A stretch of 56,680 bases of DNA, taken from positions 1 to 56,680 of IMG/VR virus record IMGVR_UViG_3300045125_000107; one strand, written 5' to 3'. Within the stretch, counting starts at the first letter, position 1; the number at the start of each line of letters is the position of its first letter. The DNA comes from a virus. The translations under genes and the position numbers were made by a program. The notes under the pieces are model-generated. The model was not told where the DNA came from. It saw only the letters and a list, made by a program, of their open reading frames with translations, and searched no databases. Of the stretch, positions 19,306 to 29,675 are shown one piece after another.

Positions 19306-20966
19306 CCGATTACGGTCCCGTCGCTGGGCTGCACATGTGCGAGGATCAGACCCATCTCGTAGTTGCCGCGCGCGACCGTGTTGCTGGTGAAGCGGAAGCG
19401 GTGCTGGCGACGCTCCTCGCTGAAAGCCGACGATCTGCTCCCTGCGGCGTCTGTGGCGTTTCCGACGCGTCGTCTTGGCCTCTCGCGGTCACTCTCAGGC
19501 GCAGCGCATGCTGGCGCGGCCCAGCGGCCTGCACCGTCAGCATGTCCCCGCTCTGCACGAAATCGGGCTCCATGATGAGCGCCTGCAGAGCCCGGTTGTT
19601 CCATTCAGCTCTCGGCAGGCGGCCCAGGTCTGCCGTCTCAGCCATGGGAGAGGATCGGGTTGATGTAGAGGGCCATCCACCTCATCGCGTGCACCACCTC
19701 GTTGGACCCACATGCGGTACTGCCGTGGCTGCCGCTCTCTTCACGTGATCGCGGGTCTCGGCCGCTCTCGGCGACGCGATGTCTCCGCCCTCTGGCGATG
19801 CCGCGTTGTCTCTCGGCAGGAAGGGGCCAGCACGCCACGACATGGGCGGCTTGCGGAAGACTGCCGGAAACAGGCCCGCGCCGCGCGCCCACCGTGGGCA
19901 GCTCGGTGTCGTACCAGATGTTCTCCCGGACGTTGTAGATCACGGCGTGGTTCGGCTCCGTGCTGTCTCCCGTGGGAAGCACCACCAGATTTCGCCCGAA
20001 ACGCGGCACCTTCATCGCGGAGCACCTTCTGGCGCTGCGAGTAGTTCAGGTTGTCGAAGAAGAAGTTCAGGTTGAGGTTGTTCTCAATCTCGCGCACGAC
20101 GCCGTTGAACGATCAGGAAGCGGTCGGTGCCGACCCAGTAGAAGACGCCATCGTACTCGATGACGGACTGCGCCGAGCAGGATCGACGACTGCGCGCGAG
20201 ATGGTGTCGAACTGGAAGCGACGGGAGGGCCGCCTACATACGTCATGCGGATGCAGGCTGTCCGCCGACCAGAGCAGGCCCGACGGGCTGTTGCTCGGAG
20301 CCGCCGCGCAGCGGCATGCCGCGCACGATCTTCTGCCCGGTAAGCGTACGCGTTGCCGGCGCCCGCGCCGGTAGTAGTCGGTCGGGCTGACCCGGCACGA
20401 CCACATGACGAAGCCATCGTTGCCGAAGGCCACGTATGCGGATGGCAGCGCACGACAACGCCCCCGGTGGCGCTGTACGTCGCGCGGGAGGTTGGTGATC
20501 TCGGTCAGCAGGCGCGGTGCCGAACTCGTCGCCGTAGAAGAGCTGGCCGCCGTTGCTGTTGCAGATGCAGTTGAGGTTCGGCGCCACCTGCGCGATGAGC
20601 TGCAGGCCGGTGCCCGCCGCTGTGTCCAGCGTCGAACTGCCACAGGTTGGCGTCGCTTGCCGCACAGCGTGGCGGGCGTGCGGTCGCTGATGACGCTCGT
20701 GTTCAGCGAGCCGTCGATGTAGAGCGCTCAAGCGTGCTTGCCGACCCGGCGTGGATGTAGGTGATCAGGTCGAGGGTGTATGCGTGCAGCGCACGCGCCA
20801 CCCCGAGCAGGTACTTGTTGACCGAGCGGTAGCCGCCGATCTTGCGCGGCAGGCCCGCGCTGGAAGCGCACCCACTGCCCGTCCACGTAGTTGCGCGCCC
20901 TCAAGGCGAGTGCCGTCTCGCTTGATGCCGGAGGAGCGAGCGTATCTGGATGACGTTCTCAGGCAT
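19302..20966 (-). CDS. tail/DNA-stabilisation structural protein, about 550 aa
   Basis: ATG 20966 (MPENVIQIRS). Then VRFQRGLPRKIGGYRSVNKY, LDLITYIHAGSASTLER, TEITNLPA, AYVFGNDGFVMWS (with slips), GQKIVRGMPLRGGS, LIRMTYVGGPPV, QFDTISAQSSIL, DGVFYWVGTDRFLIFNGVVR, NLNLNFFFDNLNYSQRQKV, MKVPRFG, EPNHAVIYNVRENIWYDTEL, ETADLGRLP and HVQPSDGTVIG. This is a conserved podovirus virion protein, apparently beta-rich and repetitive, sometimes annotated as DNA stabilisation or tail protein. It probably forms part of the tail nozzle or hub. About ten indels. Confidence 0.6.
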
Positions 20967-20975
20967 CGGGGCCCC

Positions 20976-21559
20976 TTATGCGTATTGAACACGCACTGGC
21001 CAGCAGCGCCGTTGCCGCCAGCACCTGATATAGTATCACCCGCGCCGCCGCCACCGGGCGCGGTCACCGCCCCTGCAGAAGCAGTACCCCCGCACCGCCG
21101 CCCGGTTGGCCACCAGCACCGCCGCCGCTGCCACCCGCAACCGAAGTACCTGCCGTACCAGAAGTGTTAACGTCACCCCCAGACCCAGTGCCGCCGCTAC
21201 CTCCAGACCACCCGAAAAGCCATTCAGCCCCGGCGCACCTCCACCTGCGTTCAGTGAGAAGACGGTTCCGAAGGTACCTGAGACGAAGTACTGGCGTTGC
21301 CCCCGCTTCCGCCAATGACACTCGCCCGACCGCGTAGTTGAAAGTTTGGCCTGCGTTACCCGAGGTAAGAGCAAACGTCTTGTGACGTACGCACCGCCGC
21401 CACCGCCGCCACCGCCACCGCCTGTAAGCACTGCCGCCGCCACCGCCGCCCCAGATTTCGGATGACGACTGGGTTGCGCCAGATGGGATGATGTCCGTAC
21501 CACTGCCTGTCGTATAGGTGTTGGTGACCGGGCTGCAGCCCCGCCGCCAGCAGGGCCAT
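20976..21559 (-). CDS. glycine-rich tail fibre tip / adhesin
   Basis: From ATG 21559: MALLAAGLQP, VTNTYTTGSGTDIIPSGATQ, IWGGGGGGSA, GGGGGGGGGAYVT, KTFALTSGNAGQTFNYAVG, FSLNAGGGAPGLNGFSGG, SGGDVNTSGTAGTSVAGGSG, GQPGGGAG, and an end near VRVQYA at 20976. A T(Y)T.GSGT..IP.GAT...I..WGGGGGG start followed by polyglycine loops is the pattern of phage receptor-recognising tips (as in the polyglycine adhesins of T-even relatives). Lies right after the fibre gene, so it likely caps that fibre. Several indels inside the glycine runs. Confidence 0.6.
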
Positions 21560-21574
21560 CTGGATACCACATCA

Positions 21575-23581
21575 TTAGACAGCCCCGAGCCCGACACGAA
21601 CCACGCATCCGTGGCGACTTTGAGCCACGTCGCCATGCCGCGAACGGCCAGCGCCGCCCGAGGCCCACGCCGTGGAGGTGCCCGCCTTGTACACGGTCGT
21701 GCCCGTGGTCGTGAGCTGATAGCCGTCGTGCCGTTGTTGACCACCGAGATGGCGGTTCCGACAGGGATCGCGGTCGTGGCATTGGTGGGGACCGTGATGG
21801 CCTGCGCGCCCGTGTTGGCCGAGTAGATGTGCTTGCCCGCATCAGACAGGGCGAACGAGTAGGCGCCGTTCTGAGCGTTCTGGTGGGAGACCGCGATAGC
21901 CAATGGTGTTGGCCGCAATCGTGCCGGTGGCCGTGACGGTGACGTCTTGGTTGAGGGCCGTGATGTCAGTGTTGGCACCCGAGGCCGCCGCGCCGAGGTT
22001 GGTGCGCGCGGTGGTCGCCGTGGTCGCGCCCGTGCCGCCGTTGGCGACGGAAAGCGCGCCCGACAGGTCGCTGGCCGGGATCGTGGCCGAGGCCGTCATG
22101 GCCGACGTGCCCGCGCCCTTGACGTACCCGGTGAGGTCGCCGCGCCAGTGCCACCATTGGCGACCGGGAGCGTGCCAGTCACATGCGTCGTCAGGCCGAC
22201 CTTACCCACGCGGGCGCCACGCCGACGCCGCCGGAGAGGAGCGCGCTGCCTGTGGCCACGTCGGCCAGCTTCGACAGGGCGGTGGTGCTGGAGGCGTACA
22301 GGAGGTCGCCCACTGCGTACGACGACTGGCCGGTGCCGCCCTGCGGCGCGCTCAGGGCCGTCGTGAGGCCCGTGAGCGAGGTGATGTCGCCGTTGGTGCC
22401 CGAGGCCGCCGCGCCAATGGTGGAGCGCACAGAGGCGCCCGTGGTGGCCGTGACGATGGCGTCGGCGAAGGTCGTGATGCCGAGGTTCAGGCGCGCGCCC
22501 GAGGCCGTGGTCGAGCCGGTGCCGCCCTGCAGGATCGTGACCGGCGTGGACAGCGAAGTCGTGGTCCGAGGCGAGGATGACGTTCGACCCGTCGCAGTAG
22601 TAGATGCCCTTGGCGCCCTGCTGCACCAGCGTCGGCGCGCCGCCGAGACGCGCACGTAGAAGTTGAACGATCCCGTCGTGGCGTTGGTGATCCAGTACTG
22701 CTGCACCGTGGACGGGATGATGATGTACACGTCGCTCGTGAGCGTGCCGACGAACTTGTAGGCGATGCGGTTAAGCTCCGGAGCCGCTCAGCGTGTAGTT
22801 ACCGCCCGTGACGCTGATCGACGTGTAGTCGAAGGCAAAGACCGCGCTCTGGCCAAAGCCCACCGTGGTGCCACTTGATCCCGTCCGTGATGATGGTGGC
22901 GCTATCGCCGGGCTGGAAGGTCAGGGTCGCCGCGCCGTTGATGACTTCGGTGCCCGACGGGTCCACGATCAGGTCGCCGCCGCCCGCGTTGCGCACGAGG
23001 ATGAAGAAGTTGTTGCCCGCAGACGCGGCCGTGGGCAGGTTGAGGTGCCCGCGCCCCGTTCCCGTCCACACAAACGCGCCCGCCCGGTTGGACGTGGCGA
23101 TGGTGAGGCCCGTGGTCGAGAACGACGTGACCGGCGTGGCCTGCGACAGCGTGGAGCCGGTCACCGTGAGGCCGAAGCCCGCCAGCGCCGAGGGCTGCAC
23201 CGTGGCCGTGGAGGCGCCGTAGCGAAACTACGCGCCAGCGACCGCCGCCGTGGTCGTCACGGCGAGGTAGAGCTGCCACTGCTCACCGAAGCCGACGGTC
23301 GCGAGCGTGTTGCCCGCGAAGTCCTTCACGAAGAAGCTGTATGCGCCGCTCAGGTTGTTGAAGAGGATCGTCTGGCCCGCGCCGGTCTGCGTCGCGTCGG
23401 GCATGATGACACTGCAGCCCGCCGCCGTGGGCGTCACGTCGATGATGCGCGCGGCGGGTCTTCCGTGCCGGAGCTTTCGAGTGGCCACTCCAGCGGATTG
23501 TCGGCGCTCAGCGGCAGCGCCAGATACGACACGTCGGACGGGTAGATCGGTGTTGCCGCCGAAAACTGAGGTGTAGGTCAT
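21575..23581 (-). CDS. tail fibre protein, about 665 aa
   Basis: ATG 23581 (MTYTSVFGGNT). Beta-rich text follows: IIDVTPTAAGCSVIMPDATQ, TILFNNLSGAYSFFVKDFAG, NNFFILVRNAGGGDLIVDPS, YIIIPSTVQQYWITNATTGS. Then repeated fibre units: GGTGSTTASGARLNLG, LTTALSAPQGGTGQ, VANGGTGATTATTARTNLGA plus ASGANTDITALNQ, and DAGKHIYSANTGAQAITVPT, ending WFVSGSGLS. The GGTGATT..ARTNLGA(A)...DIT.L repeats are diagnostic of phage tail fibres. The stop is placed at TAA 21577-21575; read-through into the adhesin as one protein is possible. About ten indels. Confidence 0.7.
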
Positions 23582-23584
23582 ATC

Positions 23585-24242
23585 TTACGCTTCCTTGCGG
23601 GTGGCCGAGCGGTCGAGGATTTTCGCCAAGTCCTCTCCGTTGAGCATCGCTGCGGCGCGGTCGTAGTAGCCCTGCCAGCGTAGCGATGCGCTCGTCGTTC
23701 TTGAGGAACGGCGTTGCCTCCAGCAGGGTGCCGTAGAGGAGGAGCTGCGGCGCGTACTCCGTCAGCCAGTTGGTTTGCACGGTGTCGTCCAGAAGCTGCG
23801 GCAGCTCGTAGTACAGCACCTCAAACGGGTAGGCCTGATCGGGCGTCGGCGCGATCAGCCAGTGCGTGTAGTCGTAGTCGGCGTAGAAGAGCGGGCGTCG
23901 CCGTGGCGCCTCGTTCGGCCAGTACGAGCGCAGGTACTCATACGCGCGGGTGAAGAGGAACGTGCGGTTGGCGTTGTTGGCGCCCGGTGCCGACGTTGAT
24001 TGACACCGTGTCGCGCCAGCGGTCGGCTTGGCGTAGACCGACTGGCCGGGGACCATTGTGTCCGTCACCGCGACGATGAAGCCCTGCACCTTGAGCTCGC
24101 GCGCGATGCGCGCGCTCGGCGAGGTTAATCAGGCGCGGTATCTGCGCGAACACAATGGCGTCGAGGCCAGAGTGACGCGCCGCGCTCGCGGTAGCGCCTG
24201 CACGTCCTGCTGGAGGGTGTCGAAGGTCATCGTGGTTGCCAT
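23585..24242 (-). CDS. head-tail adaptor (connector) protein, about 215 aa
   Basis: ATG 24242 (MATTMTFDTLQQDVQA), then FAQIPRLINLAER, QGFIVAVTDTMVPGQSVYAK, TFLFTRAYEYLRSYWPNEAP, LFYADYDYTHWLIAPTPDQA, FEVLYYELPQLLDDTVQTNW, YAPQLLLYGTLLEATPFLKN and GEDLAKILDRSATRKEA. The YADYD..HWL..PTPD..YP.E......P..LD......W...YAP..LLYG.LLEA.PFLK.D.RI signature belongs to the phage SU10 gp11-like adaptor family that sits under the portal. Five indels. Confidence 0.7.
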
Positions 24243-24262
24243 GGCACCCTGCCTATATCACA

Positions 24263-24470
24263 TTACGCGCCGAAGCGCATCACGCCGCGTCGGACGGCCG
24301 CGTGGCTTGCCGCCATCAGGCCGCTGCCCGCAATGAGCGTCACGGCCTGCCCGATCTGGTCGATCTGCACGCCCGCCTTCTGTGCGCCCACCATGCCCGC
24401 GATAAGCGCGAGGCCGGTAGGTTGAGCGCTCGCGGGCGCGCTGGCCAAGCCACTTCAGAACCTTGCTCAT
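24263..24470 (-). CDS. small hydrophobic protein, about 68 aa (lysis cassette)
   Basis: ATG 24470 (MSKVLKWL), one indel, then PTGLALIAGMVGAQKAGVQI, GQAVTLIAGSGLMAASHAAV and RRGVMRFGA to TAA. It has two weakly hydrophobic stretches separated by a short polar segment. Directly downstream of the amidase, so a holin or pinholin-type role is possible, but such a short sequence does not prove it. Confidence 0.45.
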
Positions 24471-24472
24471 GT

Positions 24473-24898
24473 TCAGTCTCCTGTTTCCAGCCAGCCAGCT
24501 ATCGACATCGAAGCTGGGGCAGGCCTCTTTACGCCCGGCCAGTCGCGGTGGCCGCGAATAAGCGAGGCTGGGGTAACGCTCTTTGTAGGTGCGGATCAGC
24601 GTCAGCATCGCCTTCTTCTGGGCGGGCGTGCGCGTGTCCTTGGGGTTCAGGTTCTTGTCCACGCCGCCGACGTAGCAGATGCCGATGTTGCCGGTGTTGG
24701 CGCCGCCGACGTGCGCGCCCTTCTGATCGTCGCGCAGCGTGCGGTGGGCGGAGCCGTCGAAGCCGATGACCCAGTGGTAGCTGGTCTGACCGAACTTGGC
24801 CTGATCCCACTGCGTGATCTGTTCGTGCGAGACGTGCCGACCCTCCGGGGTCGCGGCGCAGTGGACCGTGAGAAAACGTACGGGGCGAGCGCGGGCAT
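24473..24898 (-). CDS. N-acetylmuramoyl-L-alanine amidase (endolysin)
   Basis: About 140 aa from ATG 24898. With indels repaired: APYVF-LTVHCAATPEG (first zinc His), EQITQWDQAKFGQTSYHWVI, GFDG, KGAHVGGANTGNIGICYVGG, KNLNPKDTRTPAQKKAMLTL, RGHRDWPG (second His), EACPSFDVDSWL (zinc Cys). These are the marks of amidase_2 / T7 lysozyme-like peptidoglycan amidases, at their usual size without a separate cell-wall domain. It cuts the amide bond between MurNAc and L-Ala at lysis. Start overlaps the stop of the membrane protein gene upstream. Confidence 0.8.
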
Positions 24899-25169
24899 CA
24901 GCTCTTGTCCTCTTTCTTGTCGAGTTTGGAGAAGATCGTGTTGAGCGTGTTGTCGATCTTGTTGAGACCGGCCCGCATCTCCTCCTTCATGTCGCTCATG
25001 GCGGACTTCCAGTCCTCCTTCGACACGTAGTTCTTGGGCATGGACCGCACATCCGCATCCAGCCGCTCGATGGCCTTGGACAGGTTGTTCAAGACCCAGC
25101 CCCGAGGAAGCCCACCAATCCGACAAGGAGGTTAAACAGTACTTGGTAGTCCACGGCGTCCTCATTCAC
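24898..25169 (-). CDS. membrane-anchored coiled-coil protein, holin candidate
   Basis: GTG 25169 overlaps the upstream stop (GTGA). After one indel: YQVLFNLLVGLVGFLGAWVL, a single membrane helix, then NNLSKAIERLDADVRSMPKN, YVSKEDWKSAMSDMKEEM, NKIDNTLNTIFSKLDKKEDK. One N-terminal membrane helix followed by a charged coiled coil of about 60 residues, directly before the amidase, is the layout of holin-type proteins in related podoviruses; a spanin-like role is the alternative. Confidence 0.6.
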
Positions 25170-25528
25170 TTCAGGTTGCGGAGTTTGTAGATCGTGCTGA
25201 GGTACGTGTCCGTGACCGTATCCACGAGGTTGGCCACGCCCCGGTTGCCGCGACAAATGCTGTCGTGGTTGTTCTCGATCCAGTCGGCGTCGTTCTCAAG
25301 CACCTTCAGCACGTCGCCCTTGGTGTTCTCGGGCGCGGGGATGTTGCCGATCAGATCGAAGGCGCCCTGATAGGCCTCCACGAGGTCGTCGATGGCCTCG
25401 ATGACCTCCTCGTAGAAGCTGCCCAGCGCCATGTGCTTGGCGAAGCTGCCGGTGCCCGTGGCGCGCCAGTGTTCAAAGTGGGCGACGTTGCGGGCATAGA
25501 AGACCCGGCTGATGAGCTGCTCAATCAT
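25166..25528 (-). CDS. DUF5856-type helical protein, 120 aa
   Basis: Intact ORF. MIEQLISRVFYARNVAHFEH, then a motif FAKHMALGSFYEEVIEAIDD, LVEAYQGAFDLIGNIP, IENNHDSICRGNRGVANLVD and TYLSTIYKLRNLK. The HMALG.FYE.VI..ID..VEAYQG.F.LIG pattern is the DUF5856 family, small all-helical phage proteins often near lysis or structural genes, function unknown. Its ATG (25528) overlaps the TAA of the gene upstream. Confidence 0.7.
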   Translation of the reverse strand: MIEQLISRVFYARNVAHFEHWRATGTGSFAKHMALGSFYEEVIEAIDDLVEAYQGAFDLIGNIPAPENTKGDVLKVLENDADWIENNHDSICRGNRGVANLVDTVTDTYLSTIYKLRNLK

Positions 25529-26096
25529 TATGCGATCCTCGTGACAGGGACGATGACGGACGGGACCGCCGGGGCCACCGCCCCAGCCGCCGTGGCATCA
25601 ACAGTCACGGCCGTATTCTGGACCAGAAACATGATTTCGATGTATTGGCCCGCCGTGACGGTGTTAGTCAGCGCCACCGTGAGGAGGGTCAGGCTGCCGT
25701 CGGCCGCCTTGGGGACGGAGATGATGCTGGCCGAGTTGGCGATGTCGGTGCCGTTCTTCCTGAACCAGACCGTGGCGGGTGTAGTTGCTGACGGCCGAGT
25801 TGGCGAACTGGACGCTCGGCATCAGCAGGTACGTGCGCTGCGTTCGTGAACGTGATGCGGCTGCCGGAGACCACGCTGATGCCGACACCCGTGGTGCCGG
25901 TGTCCATCGTGATCGCGGTGGCGACCGTCGTGCTGCCCGTCTGGTCCAGCGTGCTGCTGGCATTGAGGTAGGCGTAGGCCCGCAGGTCAGACACCGTCAC
26001 CTTGGTGCTGGCGCCGCTCTGCACCATCTCAAGCTGCTCGGTACCCGCCAGCGGTGTGCTGGCACTGGGCAGACCGGAAATCTTAGCAGTGGCCAT
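25528..26096 (-). CDS. virion (fibre-like) protein, about 188 aa
   Basis: Starts ATG 26096 MATAKISGLPSASTPLAGTE, QLEMVQSGASTKVTVSDLRA, then beta-rich text SGSRITFTNAA, YLLMPSVQFANSAVSNYTAT (with slips), FRKNGTDIANSASI and LTNTVTAGQYIEIMFLVQNT. The N-terminal ISGLP.A.TPLAGTE...VQ.G...KVTVSDL module is common at the start of phage head or tail fibres, followed here by a C1q/jelly-roll-like beta domain. Three indels. Confidence 0.55.
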
Positions 26097-26182
26097 TCTG
26101 GTTATCCTTCAATCGAACAGCGCTGGCGGTGGGGAGGGGCACCGCCAGCGCTGCGACGCCCCGAGGAGCACGCCTCGGACGT

Positions 26183-26408
26183 TCATGGGACAAGGGGCGT
26201 GTCCGGCCAGGGGTACTGCAGCGCGATGACTTCAGGTTGCCGGGCGGGCAGGCGGTAGGGGTCGTACTCGTCGAGGTCGTCCTTGCACACGCGCAGGCCC
26301 GGGTAGTTCGGATCGGGTTGCAGTTCGTCGAGGCTCATCTTGCGGCTGCAGCGGCCGCAGATGCCGATGCCGAGTGGTCCTGCCGCGCGTGTCGAGAAAG
26401 ACTGGCAT
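26183..26408 (-). CDS. small zinc-binding protein, about 74 aa
   Basis: ATG 26408 (MPVFLDTRGRTT), one indel, then GIGICGRCSRKMSLDELQPD, PNYPGLRVCKDDLDEYDPYR, LPARQPEVIAL and a proline-rich end WPDTPLVP. The CxxC pair, followed by a further C about 25 residues on, resembles small podovirus zinc proteins placed near the connector genes. The long frame that joins it to the upstream gene is a frameshift artefact. Confidence 0.55.
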
Positions 26409-26412
26409 GGCC

Positions 26413-27400
26413 TTACCTCGTGTAGGGGCTGATGTTGGGGGCGATCATCATGGGCGAATTGTCGCGCTCCTCGGCCTGCGCCACGGCCAGCGCCTGCGCC
26501 GCGCTTGGCGTCGAGGATGGGGATCATCTGCGGATCGACCTCCATCATCTCCATGGCCATCTTGGCGGCCAGCATGGACACGAGGGCCTCGTACCAGCGC
26601 TGGGGCACCTCGACCTGTTGTGACATGGTGCCCACGTCCATGATGTGGCGCTGCACCCACGTCACGACCTGGTAGACCGTCGCCTGCGCGTTGGGCACCG
26701 GCCACAGGTTCAGCACCGGCGTACGCACCTGCCTGTCGAGCCAGAACTGCAGGGGCCGGTTGGACTGGAAGCTCTTGTTCGGGAGATTGGTGAAGTCGTC
26801 GCGGTTCATCCGCGCCATGGGGATTTCGGTGGGCATGTTGCCGAGGTAAATCTGGCTGAACCCAAGCGTGCCCGAAGTGGCGCGGACGCGGAAGTATTGC
26901 GTCGGCACAGACATGTCGAGGTCGAACCACGTCCACTCACCTGCGTTCGCGGATGGCGTCTCGGTCTGGATTGTGGCCCACAACACGCCGTCGATGGACT
27001 GTTCGAGGGCAAGCGGAACTGCCGCAGCCGCCCAGAACACCCCGACCGAGGTGACGGCAGTCGCGCTGCCGAAGTCCACTGTGCGCGAGGTGGATGTATC
27101 CGTGTTGGCCCCGGTAACTTCCTGCAGCGTGCGAAGATTGGTATTGAGAAGGTCCACGGTGCCGGTAACGGTCGTGATCTTCGGGACACCCTCGTACAGC
27201 GGATAGATGAACTTCTGGATGCACCAAAGCGGCACGCCCTGATTGGCGAGATCGGAGAGCAGCAGATACAGCTGGTCGTTGGCGATGCTGATCGTCTCGG
27301 ACGTGATCTGCTCCGCCGGCACGCGGCAGCGACGCACGGCGTTGTCGATAACGCGCTGCGTCGTGAAAACCGTCTGGGAGACCGTGTTGGAGTAGGCCAT
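26413..27400 (-). CDS. tail/connector protein with galactose-binding-like domain, about 328 aa
   Basis: Mostly intact frame. N-terminal helical part MAYSNTVSQTVFTTQRVIDN, PLWCIQKFIYPLYEGVPKIT. Middle beta-domain TSVGVFWAAAAVPLALEQSI, DGVLWATIQT, EWTWFDLDMSVPTQYFRVRA, TLGFSQIYLGNMP, which reads like an F5/8 type C (discoidin) sandwich. C-terminal FTNLPNKSFQSNRPLQFWLD, VVTWVQRHIMDVGTMSQQVE, EALVSMLAAKMAMEM and, one frame over, NISPYTR before TAA 26415-26413. A conserved podovirus structural protein upstream of the adaptor. The inserted sugar-binding-like fold hints at surface exposure. Confidence 0.6.
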
Positions 27401-27417
27401 AGATCGCGCTCGCTTGG

Positions 27418-29476
27418 TTAGGGCAGCAGCTTACCATGCACGGTGAGCATCTCTGGCCCGCCAGACATACCAAACAACCCCGATGGTGTAAACGCTGGCC
27501 TAGTTGTCGAGGCCCGGGAGCCCGTTATAGAGGCCAGCTCCACCGTCGATACAGGCCGCTGCTCCCGGTATACAAGCCTCGGCCCCAGCTCAGGCCCGCA
27601 GACCCGGTCGCCGACCCTGCGAAAACCCAGCCGGTGTTGTTGCCGCTGTTGACGTTCCCATTGGTGGTGAACGCGTTCCAGATGGTGCTGTTTGCCGGGC
27701 TGGCGTTGATCCACGAGATGTTGAGGAACGACACGTTGTTGGTGCCACCCGTGCTGTCGAGCAGGGTAGCTTGGCTGACGCCTGTTGAACTGCGCAACGT
27801 GACCTCGGCGCCAGCGGAGCCGCTGAGACTGAACGCCGACACAGTGGTGGTCGCGCCTGCGGGAAGAAAGACGAGGTGGAGCGCGCCGACCGCCGTGGCC
27901 TGAATGTCTTGAAACGTGTTCGCGCCTGTGATGGTCAGGCCGCCCACGCCCGCCTGCTGGAGAATAGCGGCGTAGGTGTGCGGCCAGCCCGACAAAGGTC
28001 TTCGCGGACGCGGACGACATCTGAATCGGCGCCCGGTCGCCCGGCGGTCGTGAAGTTGGTGGGCTGCGCGTTGTTGAAGGCCGTGGCAGCCGCTGCCCGT
28101 GCAGACGAGGATGCCGCTGTTGAAGGCAAGCGCCTTGGTGCCCGATCCGGTCTCGAACGACCCCAACAAACATGGTCTTGCCGTTGAGGTTCAGCGTGCC
28201 GTTGGTGAGCGTGCAGCGCGAGGTCGAGCCGATGCGGAACGGATCTTGGGGCGACCAAGCAGCGGTGCCGCCCGCGCCCGCGTTGAAGGTGACCGGGACG
28301 TCCAGCGCCTTGCCGTTTGAGGTGAGGTCCGGGCACCAGACGTCGCGCCGAACGAGCGCGTTGGCGTGGTCGAGGGGTCGCGCGCCATGTTGGCACCGAG
28401 CGTCAGGTTGCCGTAGATAACGCAGGCTACCGGTGAGGTGATGGACCACGACCCGGTGAACCCCGACCCGAAAGTTACGTTCCGCGCGCGTTGCCGCCGG
28501 CGCCGAGGAACGTCAGCGCGTACGAGCCCGAAATAAAGCTGAAGGACAGGCTCTGGCTTTCGCTCAAGGAGCCGGGTGACCACCGTAGTCGCGGTGGCGG
28601 TGTTGGCGTCGACGGTGACGGTGAACGGGGTCGGTGATGGTAAGGCCTGTGGTACTTAGACGTAGTCCATATGTGTGCCCCCGCAGTTCCGGTGACCGTG
28701 ATGACCGCCCCGTTTGCCGTGAGGGTCCGGGTGTTGGCGTTGCTTGACGAGGAACTGGCCGCAGGACAGGACTTTGCCGTTCAGGTCGAGGCGTGCCTAC
28801 CGTGAAGTCACGGCGCGGGTGCTGCCGACTGTCAGGTTGTCGAAAAGCTGCCAAGCGCCCGTGCCGGTAGTCGCGACGCCGATGGCCAGTGGAAATCGAG
28901 AGTGACCCCGTTCGTGCGGAGCACCCGCGTGCCGGTGTTGCCTGAAAAAGTAGTCGTACTAGCAGCCCCGCCGTGAGTGTTGCGCCGCTGGCGACAGTGA
29001 GGTCACCAAAAATCGTTCGGGCAGAGTTGTTCAGGCTCCCGAAAAGCCGGAGGTGATCACAAGCGAGCGAATGCTGCCCGCCACGCCAACTGGGCCTGAC
29101 CCCGCGCTGATCGTGAAACTGACCGCGTTGGCCTCGGTAACTGCCCCTGCGGACACGCTTCTCGCGATGGCAGTGATTCGCGGTGAGGTTGCACGAGACA
29201 TCGGTGTTCGTGCACGTGGTGGCCCCGGTCCACACCGTGCCGGTGCCGGTCAGATTGATGGTGAAGCCGGTTCCGGTCAGCGTGTTCGTGTAGCCGGTCT
29301 GGTTGACCACGCCGGGGCCGACAGTCGCCCGAGGTGCACGCGAATTGACGTCGAACCGCGCAGCGTCGGTCGCTCGAGCACACTCGCGCCACCTGCCGCC
29401 GCCGACGAGGCGGACCAATTTGCGGTTGCTGGAGTTGTCCCACGTGCCCGTGCCCGACCCAGAAACGGTTTGGCAT
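27418..29476 (-). CDS. repetitive beta-helix virion protein, about 685 aa
   Basis: ATG 29476 (MPNRFWVG, then GTGTWDNSSNRKLV with slips). Repeats of short threonine/glycine-rich strands follow: TNTLTGTGFTINLTGTGTVW, TCTNTDVSCNLTAN, SLNNSARTIFGDLTVASGAT, NVTFGSGFTGSWSITSP, VIYGNLTLGANMA, TLNLNGKTMFVG, GLTITGANTFQDIQATAVGA, ATLLDSTGGTNNVSFLNISW, ending GLFGMSGGPEMLTVHGKLLP. The (R)(Y/F)WVGGTGTWD start and the NL.GT.T...G...L...G repeats are typical of phage beta-helical appendage proteins. It may bind cells or decorate the head. More than fifteen indels. Confidence 0.6.
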
Positions 29477-29670
29477 TACAGCGCCTCCGGTTCGACGTTA
29501 TCAGAAGCGGCGGTGACATCCGCAAGCCACGAGGTCCACCGCGCTTCCTGCATGGCGAGTTCCGCCTCGGGCGTGACAGCGGCCCACTCCCCCTGCGAGA
29601 GGCAGATCGCGTCTTTCAGGGTGAAGCGCCCGTTGGTCCGCTCGAAAGGCTTGCAGATGATCTCGTCCAC
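29476..29670 (-). CDS. small hypothetical protein, 64 aa
   Basis: Intact frame from GTG 29670: DEIICKPFERTNGRFTLKDA, ICLSQGEWAAVTPEAELAMQ, then EARWTSWLADVTA and an acidic end. The stop TAA overlaps the start of the beta-helix gene (TAATG). Similar short proteins precede appendage genes in other phages, with no known function. Confidence 0.5.
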   Translation of the reverse strand: MDEIICKPFERTNGRFTLKDAICLSQGEWAAVTPEAELAMQEARWTSWLADVTAASDNVEPEAL

Positions 29671-29675
29671 GGGCG

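Noticed and set aside
18780-19748. 322-codon open frame on the plus strand
   Set aside because: Antisense to the conserved structural proteins read on the minus strand.
21350-21480. Short GCC/CCGCC repeats suggestive of a CRISPR array or tandem repeat locus
   Set aside because: They encode polyglycine loops of the tail tip; there are no regular spacers.
26183-27400. A single 405-aa protein covering connector and zinc protein
   Set aside because: The joining segment (GAGRGAGRGARQ...) is out-of-frame text; the correct frames give a stop after NISPYTR and a new ATG at 26408.
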